Assembly: GCF_003362805.1 (NCBI RefSeq)
Contig: NZ_QNQT01000004.1
Location: 1-64,000 of the forward strand
Reading direction: 5' to 3'
Length of the DNA stretch: 64,000 nt
Source: Neobacillus piezotolerans
Lineage (GTDB): Bacteria; Bacillota; Bacilli; Bacillales; Cytobacillaceae
Both the position numbers and the translations under genes were made by a program. Shown here piece after piece: positions 20,228 to 28,778 of this stretch; position 1 is the first letter of the stretch, and every line of letters starts with the position of its first letter. The notes under the pieces are model-generated. The model made no database searches and was not told where the DNA came from. It was given only the letters and a program-made list of their open reading frames with translations.

Positions 20228-21673
20228 GTGGGTTTATTTGATCATTCACTATCAGATTTACATGAACTTTTACAAAAAAAAGAACTAACCTCCCTCGATT
20301 TGGTCGAGGAATCGTATAAACGGATTGGCGAAGTCGAGGAGAAGGTACAAGCCTTCCTCACCCTCGATGAGGAAAATGCCCGCCAAAAGGCGAAAGAACT
20401 CGATGCCAAAGGGCCAGGCACCATCCTTTCGGGTATGCCAATCGGAATTAAGGACAATATCGTCACAAAAGGCCTTAAAACAACCTGTGCGAGCAAGATC
20501 CTCGAGAACTTCGACCCGATTTACAATGCAACTGTTATGGACAAGCTTTCCCATGCCGGCGCCATTACAATCGGAAAGCTGAACATGGACGAGTTTGCGA
20601 TGGGCTCCTCAAACGAGAACTCGCACTATCAAGTAACACGGAACCCCTGGGACCTTGAACGGGTGCCGGGCGGTTCATCGGGCGGCTCAGCCGCGTCAGT
20701 CGCGGCGGGGGAAGTTTTATTTTCGCTTGGCTCCGATACAGGCGGCTCCATCCGTCAGCCGGCATCGTATTGCGGAGTGGTCGGCATGAAACCTACATAC
20801 GGGCGTGTATCGCGCTTTGGCCTTGTTGCGTTTGCGTCATCGCTCGACCAGATTGGGCCGATTACAAGGAACGTGAAGGACAACGCCCATCTTTTAGGCG
20901 CGATTTGCGGACTCGATCCGATGGATTCCACATCCGCCAATGTCGAGGTACCGGATTTCACCGCTGGTTTGACAGGCGATGTGAAAGGCATGAGAATCGG
21001 CGTGCCGAAAGAATACATGGGTGAAGGAATTGGCGAAGGGGTTAAAAACTCCATCAAGGCCGCGCTTGAGGTTTTCGAAAAGCAGGGAGCCATTATCGAA
21101 GAGGTTTCCTTACCGCACTCGAAATACGCCCTGGCAGCATATTATCTGCTTTCTTCATCCGAGGCATCTGCGAACCTGGCCCGCTTTGACGGTATCCGCT
21201 ACGGATACAGGACGGAAAATGCCGCAGACCTGATTGATTTGTACAAAAAAACACGCGCGGAAGGCTTTGGCGATGAGGTGAAGCGCCGCATCATGCTTGG
21301 CACCTTCGCTCTCAGCTCCGGCTACTACGACGCCTATTACAAAAAGGCGCAGAAGGTTAGGACATTGATCAAAAAAGATTTTGACGATGTATTTGAAAAG
21401 TACGACCTCATCGTGGGACCAACAGCTCCAACGCCTGCTTTTAAAATCGGTGAAATTATTGATGACCCACTCACGATGTATGCGAACGACATCCTGACAA
21501 TCCCGGTTAACCTCGCTGGCGTACCGGCCCTGTCCGTACCATGCGGGTTTGAAAATGGCCTGCCGCTCGGTCTGCAAATCATTGGCCGACATTTCAATGA
21601 AAATGCCATTTACAGGGCAGCCTACGCGTTCGAGCAGGCAACTGACTACCATAAACATCGGCCGGCGCTTTAG
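20228..21673 (+). CDS. gatA: Asp/Glu-tRNA amidotransferase subunit A
   Basis: GatA is the glutaminase subunit, an amidase-signature enzyme. The 481-residue product has the catalytic Lys in G-I-K-D-N-I near residue 75, and the Ser-cisSer-Lys triad serines in the [10 protein letters not shown] block near 150 and T-G-G-S-I-R near 174. It starts with GTG after AAGGGGG. It is the second gene of gatCAB. Confidence 0.98.
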   Translation: MGLFDHSLSDLHELLQKKELTSLDLVEESYKRIGEVEEKVQAFLTLDEENARQKAKELDAKGPGTILSGMPIGIKDNIVTKGLKTTCASKILENFDPIYNATVMDKLSHAGAITIGKLNMDEFAMGSSNENSHYQVTRNPWDLERVPGGSSGGSAASVAAGEVLFSLGSDTGGSIRQPASYCGVVGMKPTYGRVSRFGLVAFASSLDQIGPITRNVKDNAHLLGAICGLDPMDSTSANVEVPDFTAGLTGDVKGMRIGVPKEYMGEGIGEGVKNSIKAALEVFEKQGAIIEEVSLPHSKYALAAYYLLSSSEASANLARFDGIRYGYRTENAADLIDLYKKTRAEGFGDEVKRRIMLGTFALSSGYYDAYYKKAQKVRTLIKKDFDDVFEKYDLIVGPTAPTPAFKIGEIIDDPLTMYANDILTIPVNLAGVPALSVPCGFENGLPLGLQIIGRHFNENAIYRAAYAFEQATDYHKHRPAL

Positions 21674-21688
21674 GGAGGGAGAGGCAAA

Positions 21689-23116
21689 ATGAATTTTGAA
21701 ACCGTCATTGGGCTTGAAGTCCATGTTGAATTGAAAACAGAATCAAAGATTTTTTCGAACAGCCCGAACCATTTCGGCGCCGAGCCGAACTCGAATACAT
21801 CCGTCATCGACCTTGGCTATCCAGGCGTCCTGCCGGTCCTGAACAAGAAGGCGGTCGAGTATGCCATCAAGGCAGCCATGGCGCTGAATTGCGAGATTGC
21901 GCCTGTAACGAAATTCGACCGGAAGAACTATTTTTACCCGGATAACCCGAAGGCTTTCCAGATTTCCCAGTTTGATAAGCCGATTGGCGAAAACGGCTGG
22001 ATTGAAATCGAAGTGAACGGCTATAAGAAAAAAATCGGCATCACAAGACTTCATCTTGAGGAGGATGCGGGCAAGCTCAACCACGTAAAGGGAGCGTCAC
22101 TCGTTGATTACAACCGCCAGGGAACGCCCCTTGTTGAAATCGTCTCCGAGCCGGATATCCGCACTCCTGATGAAGCGTATGCGTATCTTGAAAAATTGAA
22201 GTCAATCATCCTTTATACAGGCGTTTCCGATGTCAAAATGGAAGAGGGGTCGCTCCGCTGCGACGCGAACATCTCCATCCGTCCTGTGGGACAAAAGGAA
22301 TTCGGTACTAAGACTGAATTGAAAAACCTGAACTCATTCAATTTTGTCCGCAGGGGACTTGAGTTTGAAGAAAAGCGCCAGCGCGAAGTTGTCAGCGCGG
22401 GGGGAACAATCCAGCAGGAAACCCGCCGCTACGATGAAGCGACCGGGGAAACACTACTGATGCGTGTCAAAGAAGGGTCAGACGACTACCGCTACTTCCC
22501 TGAGCCGGATTTGCTCGATGTCATAATTGACGAGGAGTGGAAGGCCCGCATCCGCGCCGAAATTCCGGAGCTTCCGGATCAGCGGATTACAAGGTACGTA
22601 TCAGAACTTGGCCTGCCGGAGTATGATGCGAAGGTTCTTACGGCCACAAGGGAAATGGCTGATTTCTTTGAAGCATCCGTCAAGGCTGGAGTGGACGCAA
22701 AGCAGGCATCCAACTGGCTGATGGGCGAGATTTCCGCTTATCTGAAGGCGGAATCGAAGGAACTGGATGAAACAAAGCTAACTCCGGAAAACCTAGCCGG
22801 GATGATCAAGCTGATTGAGAACGGCACGATTTCATCCAAGATTGCCAAAACCGTGTTCAGGGAACTGATCGAGCATGGTGGCAACGCGGAGCAGATTGTG
22901 AAGGAAAAAGGGCTTGTCCAGATTTCTGACGAAGGCGCCCTTCTTAAAATTGTCAACGAAACGCTCGATGCCAACCCGCAATCGATTGAAGACTTTAAGG
23001 GCGGCAAGAGCAAAGCAACCGGCTTCCTCGTCGGTCAGATCATGAAAGCAACAAAAGGCCAGGCGAATCCTCAGCTTGTAAACAAGATCCTCGCGGAGGA
23101 AATCCAGAAACGGTAA
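21689..23116 (+). CDS. gatB: Asp/Glu-tRNA amidotransferase subunit B
   Basis: GatB is the kinase/amidotransferase subunit, binding tRNA through its C-terminal YqeY-like domain. The 475-residue product opens with the family motif ([13 protein letters not shown]), contains [13 protein letters not shown] near 138-150 and L-R-C-D-A-N-I-S near 192, and ends with the helical tail domain. GGAGGGAGAGG precedes the ATG. It closes the gatCAB operon, with a terminator 36 bp on. Confidence 0.98.
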   Translation: MNFETVIGLEVHVELKTESKIFSNSPNHFGAEPNSNTSVIDLGYPGVLPVLNKKAVEYAIKAAMALNCEIAPVTKFDRKNYFYPDNPKAFQISQFDKPIGENGWIEIEVNGYKKKIGITRLHLEEDAGKLNHVKGASLVDYNRQGTPLVEIVSEPDIRTPDEAYAYLEKLKSIILYTGVSDVKMEEGSLRCDANISIRPVGQKEFGTKTELKNLNSFNFVRRGLEFEEKRQREVVSAGGTIQQETRRYDEATGETLLMRVKEGSDDYRYFPEPDLLDVIIDEEWKARIRAEIPELPDQRITRYVSELGLPEYDAKVLTATREMADFFEASVKAGVDAKQASNWLMGEISAYLKAESKELDETKLTPENLAGMIKLIENGTISSKIAKTVFRELIEHGGNAEQIVKEKGLVQISDEGALLKIVNETLDANPQSIEDFKGGKSKATGFLVGQIMKATKGQANPQLVNKILAEEIQKR

Positions 23117-23151
23117 TCCAGTTGGCAATATTCTAAAAGGTTACGAGTCAG

Positions 23152-23186
23152 CGCAGGCGGGGAATTTCCCTGCCTGCGTTTTTGTG
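23152..23186 (+). terminator. Terminator after gatB
   Basis: CGCAGGC-GGGGAA pairs with TTCCC-TGCCTGCG, giving a stem of about 13 bp, then TTTTTG. Confidence 0.85.
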
Positions 23187-23283
23187 TGTGTCGAAAAGGG
23201 AAGGCTCTTTTTCTGCCGAATTCCGGCATTTTTCTCGTTGAAAAAATCGTATGAGGCTAAGCGCGAAAGCTATCCCGGAAAAA

Positions 23284-23303
23284 TCAATCAAACGTTTGAT
23301 TGA
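23284..23303. promoter_or_regulatory. Perfect 20-bp palindrome, possible TetR-type operator
   Basis: TCAATCAAACGTTTGATTGA is fully self-complementary. It lies about 70 bp upstream of a TATAAT at 23371-23376 that precedes the tRNA region. The binding protein is unknown; the shape fits a TetR-family site. Confidence 0.4.
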
Positions 23304-23392
23304 ATGTCGGTTTGTTGGAACAGCGCGGATTTTTGGGGAAATCTAGGTGGAAAACCAATAGGCAAAAAGTTATAATAATAGTGTGAACAGCC

Positions 23393-23476
23393 ACTTAGTT
23401 ATTGAGGGCGAGACACAGAACGCTTCAGAAGATTAGGATGCTTTATATCGTCGGGATGTAGCTCAGCTTGGTAGAG
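23393..23476 (+). pseudogene. Broken 5' copy of the tRNA-Pro gene with its upstream region
   Basis: This 84-bp stretch repeats, with small differences, the 79 bp at 23537-23615. The last 25 bp (23452-23476) are identical to the first 25 bases of the tRNA-Pro at 23591, through the D arm, and then the match stops. No anticodon or T arm follows, so no tRNA can be made from it. Confidence 0.85.
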
Positions 23477-23590
23477 ACGAGCGGCGCTCCAGTGAAAATG
23501 CTGCGAGTTGTACCCGCCGAGCAGCTGCTTGCGTTAACTTACTGAGGCGGGGACACAGGATGCTCAAGAAGATTAGGATGCTTTTTATAT

Positions 23591-23664
23591 CGGGATGTAG
23601 CTCAGCTTGGTAGAGCACTAGCATGGGGTGCTAGGGGTCGCAGGTTCGATTCCTGTCATCCCGA
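23591..23664 (+). tRNA. tRNA-Pro (anticodon GGG)
   Basis: The 74-nt gene folds as a full cloverleaf: acceptor CGGGATG (23591-23597) with CATCCCG (23657-23663) and discriminator A, D arm with AGCTCAGCTTGGTAGAGC, anticodon stem CTAGC/GCTAG around loop ATGGGGT, and T arm with GGTTCGATTCC. The loop gives anticodon GGG, reading CCC and CCU proline codons. CCA is not encoded. A terminator follows at 23691. Confidence 0.95.
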
Positions 23665-23690
23665 TCGTTAAGGCGTAGACGCCTATCCAA

Positions 23691-23722
23691 AAGCCTGTCC
23701 GCTTTCAGGACGGGCTTTTTGT
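23691..23722 (+). terminator. Terminator after tRNA-Pro
   Basis: AAGCCTGTCC at 23691-23700 pairs with GGACGGGCTT at 23708-23717, followed by T. Confidence 0.8.
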
Positions 23723-23799
23723 TTGGAATACAAATACATCCCTCCTTCAAAAATCATTACGAAGCACTAGATTATCCCCTGTTTCTTTTCGGGACAGCG

Positions 23800-23832
23800 A
23801 AAAGGCCGGGGCCCAATGGGTCCCGGCCTTTT
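23800..23832 (-). terminator. Terminator of opuE/putP
   Basis: A very stable near-perfect inverted repeat with arms AAAAGGCCGGG and CCCGGCCTTTT lies just past the transporter's stop. It is T-ended on both strands. Confidence 0.85.
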
Positions 23833-23834
23833 GC

Positions 23835-25328
23835 TTATTCGTTCTTTAAAAGGTGTAAACTTTGATCGAATTCATTTTCGATTTGGTCATTGCGCTTGTA
23901 GGTCATAAGGCTGACGACATAGGCCACAACCAAGTTCAGGAGGAAGCCTGGAACGATTTCATACAGCGTTTCTCCGAAGAGGACTTTGCCAAGATTATAG
24001 TTGGACCACACAATTACCGTAACCGCACCAACGACCATCCCGGCAATAGCGCCCCAGTTCGTCATCTTCCTCCAGAAAAGGCTCATGAGGATAATAGGCC
24101 CGAAAGAAGCACCAAATCCCGCCCATGCATAAGCGACAAGGTTCAGGATCGTGTTGTCCTGGTCGAATGCCAATGCTGCCGCCACAAGTGCGACAACCAA
24201 GACGGACATCCGGCCAAGGAAAACGAGATGCTTGTCCGTTGCATCCTTTTTGACAAGGACCTTGTATAAGTCCTCAACAAGGGCGCTCGATGTAACGATA
24301 AGCTGGGATGAAATTGTGCTCATGATGGCAGCAAGGACGGCCGCTAGCATGAAGCCCGCAAAAATAGGGTGGAACAGGATTTGCCCGAGAACAATGAAGA
24401 CTGCTTCCGGATTGTCGAGTTTTACATTCGTGTTTTGATGGAAGTAGGCAATCCCGACAAGAGCGACGAAAATCGTTCCAATCAGGGAGAAAATCATCCA
24501 GCCCATCCCGATCCGGCGGGCATTTTTGATTTCCTTAACATCCGTAATCGCCATAAAGCGGACGATGATATGCGGCTGGCCAAAATAGCCAAGCCCCCAA
24601 GCAGCCGCTGAAATGATGCCGATGAAAGTAGTTCCTTTCAGAAGATCGAGAAAGGCTGGATTCACAGCCCGGACTGATTCAAACGTTTCCGATGGCCCGC
24701 CTGTCGCAAAAATTCCAATAGCCGGAACGAGAAGCAAGGCGACCAGCATCATTAAGCCTTGAATGAAGTCTGTATAGCTGACAGCCAGGAATCCGCCGAA
24801 CAAAGTATAGGCGACGACAACCCCGCCAACGATGTACAGGCCTGTCATGTAGCTTGTCCCAAATGAATTTTCAAAGAAAACAGCGCCGGCTACAAGACCG
24901 GAAGAAACATAGAATGTGAAGAAAATAAGAATGACAATACCTGAAATGATTCTTAAAAGCTTTGTTCCATCCTTAAACCTGTTTTCTAAATAACTCGGAA
25001 TCGTAATGGAATTGTTGGAAACCTCCGTATATGCCCGCAGGCGCGGCGCCACCAACAGCCAGTTGATATAAGCGCCTGTTGTAAGACCAATCGCAATCCA
25101 TGCGTCCGCTAATCCACTTACATAAATACCCCCAGGCAACCCCATTAACAGCCATCCGCTCATATCGGCGGCGCCGGCGCTCAATGCCGTTACCGCAGGG
25201 CCGAGAGAGCGTCCCCCAAGCATGTAATCGGTAAGGTTGCTGGTCTTTCGATAGGAATACCAGCCGATCAATAGCATACCGCCCATGTAAATCCCGATCG
25301 AGATGAGTTGAAGCACCCCATTCGTCAT
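23835..25328 (-). CDS. opuE: Sodium/proline symporter (OpuE/PutP, SSS family)
   Basis: The 497-residue protein has about 13 hydrophobic segments and sodium:solute symporter motifs, including S-A-G-A-A-D-M-S-G-W-L-L-M-G-L-P near 48-64 and the G-L-G-Y-F-G-Q-P-H-I-I-V-R-F-M block near 245-260. It would import proline with Na+, either as an osmoprotectant (OpuE) or nutrient (PutP). In B. subtilis opuE lies next to gatCAB, which favours OpuE. GGGGGAAC precedes the ATG. It is a single-gene unit with its own promoter and terminator. Confidence 0.9.
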   Translation of the reverse strand: MTNGVLQLISIGIYMGGMLLIGWYSYRKTSNLTDYMLGGRSLGPAVTALSAGAADMSGWLLMGLPGGIYVSGLADAWIAIGLTTGAYINWLLVAPRLRAYTEVSNNSITIPSYLENRFKDGTKLLRIISGIVILIFFTFYVSSGLVAGAVFFENSFGTSYMTGLYIVGGVVVAYTLFGGFLAVSYTDFIQGLMMLVALLLVPAIGIFATGGPSETFESVRAVNPAFLDLLKGTTFIGIISAAAWGLGYFGQPHIIVRFMAITDVKEIKNARRIGMGWMIFSLIGTIFVALVGIAYFHQNTNVKLDNPEAVFIVLGQILFHPIFAGFMLAAVLAAIMSTISSQLIVTSSALVEDLYKVLVKKDATDKHLVFLGRMSVLVVALVAAALAFDQDNTILNLVAYAWAGFGASFGPIILMSLFWRKMTNWGAIAGMVVGAVTVIVWSNYNLGKVLFGETLYEIVPGFLLNLVVAYVVSLMTYKRNDQIENEFDQSLHLLKNE

Positions 25329-25403
25329 ACGAGTTCCCCCTTTGTGAAGTTGGAAAATATTTTAAATAATATTCCGTATATAAAAAATATTCTCTCTTCT
25401 TAT

Positions 25404-25432
25404 TTTATAACGATATCTGTTTTTCAAGTCAA
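25404..25432 (-). promoter_or_regulatory. Sigma-A promoter of opuE
   Basis: On the minus strand TTGACT (25432-25427) and TATAAA (25409-25404) are 17 bp apart, about 75 bp before the start codon. Confidence 0.75.
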
Positions 25433-25561
25433 CTTATAAAGTTTTACCAAAATAACAATTTACAATTTAAGGAAAGTGTCCGATCGGTTAGAGAACAGGG
25501 AATTTGTAAACACGGGAAAGGATGAGTAAAATAAAGAAAAAGGATTGAGAGGGTGCACAAA

Positions 25562-26113
25562 ATGGATTTAAACAGCTGGTTTGAAAAAGCGATTCCGGTT
25601 GATGAGTACATAGACAATATGAAGACTCACAAGGAAGGGATGCTTGAAGTTTACAGGAAGTTTGAGCTGTCAGAGCCTCAGAAGGCGAGCCTGGAAGAAG
25701 TAAAAGGGAAGAAACTGCGTGTGATCGGCCTGACAGAGGATTGGTGCGGGGATGCGATGCTGAATAACCCCATCCTTCTGAAAATTGCCGAAGCGGCTGA
25801 CATGGAAGTGCGCTTCCTGCTGCGTGATTCGAATCTTGAGTTAATGGACCAATACCTTACAAATGGAACATCCAGGGCAATCCCGATTTATATTTTTATC
25901 GATTCGGAAGGGAAGGAATACGCTGTTTGGGGACCGCGCGCCCCGAAGGTGCAGGACTTTGTCGATCGCGGGAGGGCCGGGCTTCCTGAAAAGGACGCGC
26001 CTGAGTTCGAGGAGAAACAAAAGGCTTTTTACAAGGATCTTATCGAATCGTACCGCACAGACATGGGCTTCTGGCAAACTGTATCGGAAAGTATTATCCA
26101 AAAAATAGTATAA
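25562..26113 (+). CDS. Thioredoxin-fold protein with a single-cysteine W-C-G-D-A motif
   Basis: The 183-residue protein belongs to the thioredoxin-like group with the active-site region L-T-E-D-W-C-G-D-A near residues 60-68, a cis-proline in S-R-A-I-P-I-Y-I, and a helical C-terminal tail. The second cysteine of the usual C-x-x-C is replaced by Ala, so a classical disulfide reductase is unlikely. ATG 25562 is chosen because GAGAGGG lies 9 bp upstream; a GTG at 25553 overlaps that site. It stands alone between divergent opuE and convergent plsY. Confidence 0.8.
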   Translation: MDLNSWFEKAIPVDEYIDNMKTHKEGMLEVYRKFELSEPQKASLEEVKGKKLRVIGLTEDWCGDAMLNNPILLKIAEAADMEVRFLLRDSNLELMDQYLTNGTSRAIPIYIFIDSEGKEYAVWGPRAPKVQDFVDRGRAGLPEKDAPEFEEKQKAFYKDLIESYRTDMGFWQTVSESIIQKIV

Positions 26114-26124
26114 TTGATATATTG

Positions 26125-26160
26125 AAAAAGCAGCTTCGCGTGTGTGAAGCTGCTTTTTTA
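26125..26160. terminator. Bidirectional terminator between the thioredoxin-like gene and plsY
   Basis: AAAAAGCAGCTTC at 26125-26137 pairs perfectly with GAAGCTGCTTTTT at 26146-26158, with T-runs on both strands. Confidence 0.85.
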
Positions 26161-26171
26161 TTGCATAAAAA

Positions 26172-26792
26172 TTAGCTGAATGGACGGCTTCCATTCGGAG
26201 GGATCCGGTCTTTTTTTATGCTTTTATCATTAATCTTGGGTTCAATGCCTAAAATGAGATTTCGGATATTCGATCGGTGCAGGTAGATAAGAAATATAGT
26301 AAAACATCCAAATAGGAGGCTCTGGCCTGGTACTGGGAGAATCAATGAATAAATGAACAAGGATAAACCCACAGAAATCGAGCCGAAGAATACATACTTT
26401 GTTGCATACGTTATGATAATGAACGCCAGGTATGCCGCCAAAAACATCGGCAGGCTGGTGGCGAGAAGGGCTCCAGCCGTTGTCGCAATCGCCTTGCCGC
26501 CCCTGAAACCGGCGAAGATGGGAAAACAATGGCCAATCACCGCGGCCATCCCAAGATAAAGCGGGTCGACCGCAGAAGGAAAGAAGATGGGAATTGACGC
26601 GGCAAGTGCCCCTTTGCCGGCATCCACTGCAAGTACAAACAAGGCTGCCCGTTTTCCCATAACCCTTAGTGTATTTGTCGCGCCGGGATTATTGCTTCCG
26701 TGTTCACGGATGTCCACTCCATATATAAGCTTGCCCACAATCAGGGCGGTCGGGATTGACCCTATTAAATAGGCGGTCAGGATTGCCAGCAT
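26172..26792 (-). CDS. plsY: Glycerol-3-phosphate acyltransferase PlsY
   Basis: PlsY transfers the acyl group from acyl-phosphate to glycerol-3-phosphate, the first step of phospholipid synthesis in most bacteria. The 206-residue product has the start M-L-A-I-L-T-A-Y-L-I-G-S-I-P-T-A, the G-S-N-N-P-G-A-T-N-T-x-R loop, G-H-C-F-P-I-F-x-x-F-R-G-G-K and several membrane segments. The start at 26792 has AAAGGAATG upstream; an in-frame ATG 72 bp earlier would add a non-family extension. Confidence 0.95.
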   Translation of the reverse strand: MLAILTAYLIGSIPTALIVGKLIYGVDIREHGSNNPGATNTLRVMGKRAALFVLAVDAGKGALAASIPIFFPSAVDPLYLGMAAVIGHCFPIFAGFRGGKAIATTAGALLATSLPMFLAAYLAFIIITYATKYVFFGSISVGLSLFIYSLILPVPGQSLLFGCFTIFLIYLHRSNIRNLILGIEPKINDKSIKKDRIPPNGSRPFS

Positions 26793-26998
26793 ACCATCAT
26801 TCCTTTTATCATTGTACTGGATGAATATGGAATATAGTGTAGCATATAAGCTAGTAAACTTCATTCAAAAAAAGAGTATCGCGTTTTTCTACCATTATAT
26901 TCACCAGTAATTTTTTTACGACCTTTCATTCCTATGAAAACATTTTTAAAAGTTTTTGCAGAAAAAACCAAGTTTCTTACGTCTATATACTAGGGTGG

Positions 26999-27077
26999 AA
27001 TCCAGAAATAATATACCGGCAAAAAAAGCATTTGGATGGCTCGTTCCAAGTAGGGAAGCGCCGCCGGTCAGGAGCCC
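26999..27077 (+). ncRNA. Candidate structured leader RNA with kissing hairpin loops
   Basis: Two hairpins are directly adjacent: ATCCA 27000-27004 with TGGAT 27033-27037, and GGCTC 27038-27042 with GAGCC 27072-27076. The loop of the first contains ACCGGC (27015-27020), complementary over six bases to GCCGGT (27063-27068) in the loop of the second. This gives a coaxial stack with a loop-loop kiss. It ends about 30 nt before the 35-codon gene at 27109. I recognise no known riboswitch class. The stems are short, so the structure is only a proposal. Confidence 0.4.
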
Positions 27078-27108
27078 GGATTTGGGAGTTTAATAGGGAG
27101 GAAAAAAG

Positions 27109-27216
27109 ATGAAAAGCATAAATTGGGTAAAAGTATTGATTGGTATGGCTATGGCTTCAGGGGCGTTGCTAGAGCTCCTTTTTAAAAAAATCGGGAAAGC
27201 GGCTAGCAATGTTTAA
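27109..27216 (+). CDS. Small hydrophobic protein of 35 residues, unknown
   Basis: The frame starts ATG at 27109 after a strong GGGAGG and reads MKSINWVKVLIGMAMASGAL, then L-E-L-L-F-K-K-I-G-K-A-A-S-N-V. It has a single hydrophobic helix with a basic C-terminus, like many small Bacillus membrane proteins. Its stop overlaps the start of the next gene by 8 nt, so the two are translationally coupled. I do not recognise a family. Confidence 0.65.
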   Translation: MKSINWVKVLIGMAMASGALLELLFKKIGKAASNV

Positions 27217-27421
27217 ATATCTTTCAATCGTGGCTGCCTTGCTATCTGTTTTACTGTACTATGCGAAACCGCTGCCTTATGCAGGCTGGTTTGCAGGCGC
27301 TGCCGCCGCGTTTGGCTTCGGTTATGGTTTAATCAGCCTGTTGAAGGAGAAAGACAGCGGGGGAAAAACGTCTATCAAGCTGAATGTAGTGGCCATGCTC
27401 ATTTTGTTACTCGGGCAATGA
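27209..27421 (+). CDS. Small membrane protein of 70 residues, unknown
   Basis: The product has two or three hydrophobic segments (about 3-18, 22-43 and 57-69) and a short charged loop (K-E-K-D-S-G-G-K-T). The ATG at 27209 overlaps the stop of the 35-residue gene. The pair lies behind a candidate structured leader and is followed by a terminator, so it forms its own transcription unit between plsY and dgkB. Function is unknown. Confidence 0.7.
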   Translation: MFKYLSIVAALLSVLLYYAKPLPYAGWFAGAAAAFGFGYGLISLLKEKDSGGKTSIKLNVVAMLILLLGQ

Positions 27422-27443
27422 AAAAGGGGCGCTTTCCTTTTTT
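27421..27443 (+). terminator. Terminator after the small membrane-protein pair
   Basis: AAAAAGG pairs with CCTTTTT across GGCGCTTT, ending in a T-run. Confidence 0.6.
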
Positions 27444-27644
27444 TGTCGGATATCCTTTTACAATCGCCTTTCCTCTATCCGTTTACAAAATCCTCTTTAA
27501 TTTTGATAAAGCGAGGGGCAAGGGGTATGATAGGTGTCGAGTTCCCCTTTAAATTCCATTGCGGAAGACAATTCAATCGGTTATGATGATAGTTGGTGAA
27601 TGGATTTAATTGGGAATAAGCATTTTGAAATAGGGATGATACGT

Positions 27645-28586
27645 ATGAAAAGAGCGCGGATAATTTATAATCCCACATCCGGCAGGGAAATTTTCAAGCG
27701 CAATTTGCCTGAGGTTCTGGAGAAGCTTGAAAAGGCGGGCTATGAAACCTCTTGCCACGCCACAACCGGTGAAGGGGACGCGACCAGGGCGGCGCGGATA
27801 GCCGTTGAACGCCGCTTTGATATTGTAATTGCCGCTGGCGGGGACGGAACGATAAATGAAGTCGTTAACGGCCTTGCGAATCAGGAGTACCGCCCAAAGC
27901 TGGGCATAATCCCGATGGGTACGACGAATGACTTTGCCCGTGCGCTTAAAATCCCGAGGGATATAGAGGCGGCTGTCGACATCATTGCCAAGGGCGACCG
28001 TATCCCAGTCGATATCGGAAGAATGAATGATAAATATTTCATAAATATAGCTGGCGGCGGACGCATTACAGAGCTGACTTATGAGGTGCCGAGCAAGCTG
28101 AAGACGATGCTGGGGCAGCTGGCTTATTACCTGAAGGGAATCGAGATGCTCCCTTCCATCAGGGCCAGCCATGTATGCATTGAATATGACGGAAAGCTTT
28201 TTGAAGGGGAGGCAATGTTCTTTCTTGTCGGGCTGACCAATTCAGTAGGCGGCTTTGAAAAACTTGCTCCGGACGCTTCCCTTAATGATGGCATGTTCAC
28301 GCTGATTATTTTAAAAAAGCTGAACCTTGCCGAGTTTATAAGGGTTGCGACGCTTGCTGTCCGCGGCGAGCATATCCACGATGAACATGTGATCTATACA
28401 AAAGCAAACAGAATTAAAGTGCATTCGAACGATAAAATGCAATTGAATCTTGATGGGGAATTTGGAGGGCTTCTTCCGGCTGAATTTGAAAATCTGTACC
28501 GGCATTTTGAAGTGTTCGCGCCGGTTGGAGATTTGCGCCCCGAGGATATCCCGACCGACTGGATTGCTGGAAAGAGATATAGCTAA
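27645..28586 (+). CDS. dgkB: Diacylglycerol kinase DgkB (YerQ)
   Basis: DgkB phosphorylates diacylglycerol released during lipoteichoic acid synthesis so that it can be reused for phospholipids. The 313-residue product begins MKRARIIYNPTSGREIFKRN, as in B. subtilis, and has the DAGK catalytic G-G-D-G-T-I-N-E-V near 67-75 and P-M-G-T-T-N-D-F-A-R-A near 95-105. AGGGATG precedes ATG 27645; an in-frame ATG at 27600 has no site. In B. subtilis it lies just before the rlmCD homologue; here NAD-salvage and other genes intervene. Confidence 0.95.
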   Translation: MKRARIIYNPTSGREIFKRNLPEVLEKLEKAGYETSCHATTGEGDATRAARIAVERRFDIVIAAGGDGTINEVVNGLANQEYRPKLGIIPMGTTNDFARALKIPRDIEAAVDIIAKGDRIPVDIGRMNDKYFINIAGGGRITELTYEVPSKLKTMLGQLAYYLKGIEMLPSIRASHVCIEYDGKLFEGEAMFFLVGLTNSVGGFEKLAPDASLNDGMFTLIILKKLNLAEFIRVATLAVRGEHIHDEHVIYTKANRIKVHSNDKMQLNLDGEFGGLLPAEFENLYRHFEVFAPVGDLRPEDIPTDWIAGKRYS

Positions 28587-28587
28587 T

Positions 28588-28625
28588 AGGCGGTTCCGTC
28601 CTTTTGGGGCGGAGCCTTTTTCTGA
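28588..28625 (+). terminator. Terminator after dgkB
   Basis: GGCGGTTCCGTCC pairs imperfectly with GGGGCGGAGCC around TTTT, then TTTTT. Confidence 0.75.
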
Positions 28626-28778
28626 TTTTTCAGGCAATGTTCCGCCTATACCAACTCCCGGCCTATTTGTGGTATCCTAAGTTGGAATACTGGAAATGCT
28701 GCGAAAAAGGGAAATATCCTTAAGGCATTTTAATGGTACAATGGGGTTGGTTCTTATTTTGCGAAATGGGGTGGCAAA

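Noticed and set aside
23591-23664. tRNA-Pro as a classical phage or element attachment site
   Set aside because: The duplicated part is the 5' half plus upstream DNA, whereas integration duplicates the 3' end; no integrase is near.
26990-27080. Cobalamin, guanidine-III or T-box element
   Set aside because: Short resemblances (GGTCAGGA, GGGTGGAA) are present, but the segment is too short or lacks the conserved cores, so no known class was assigned.
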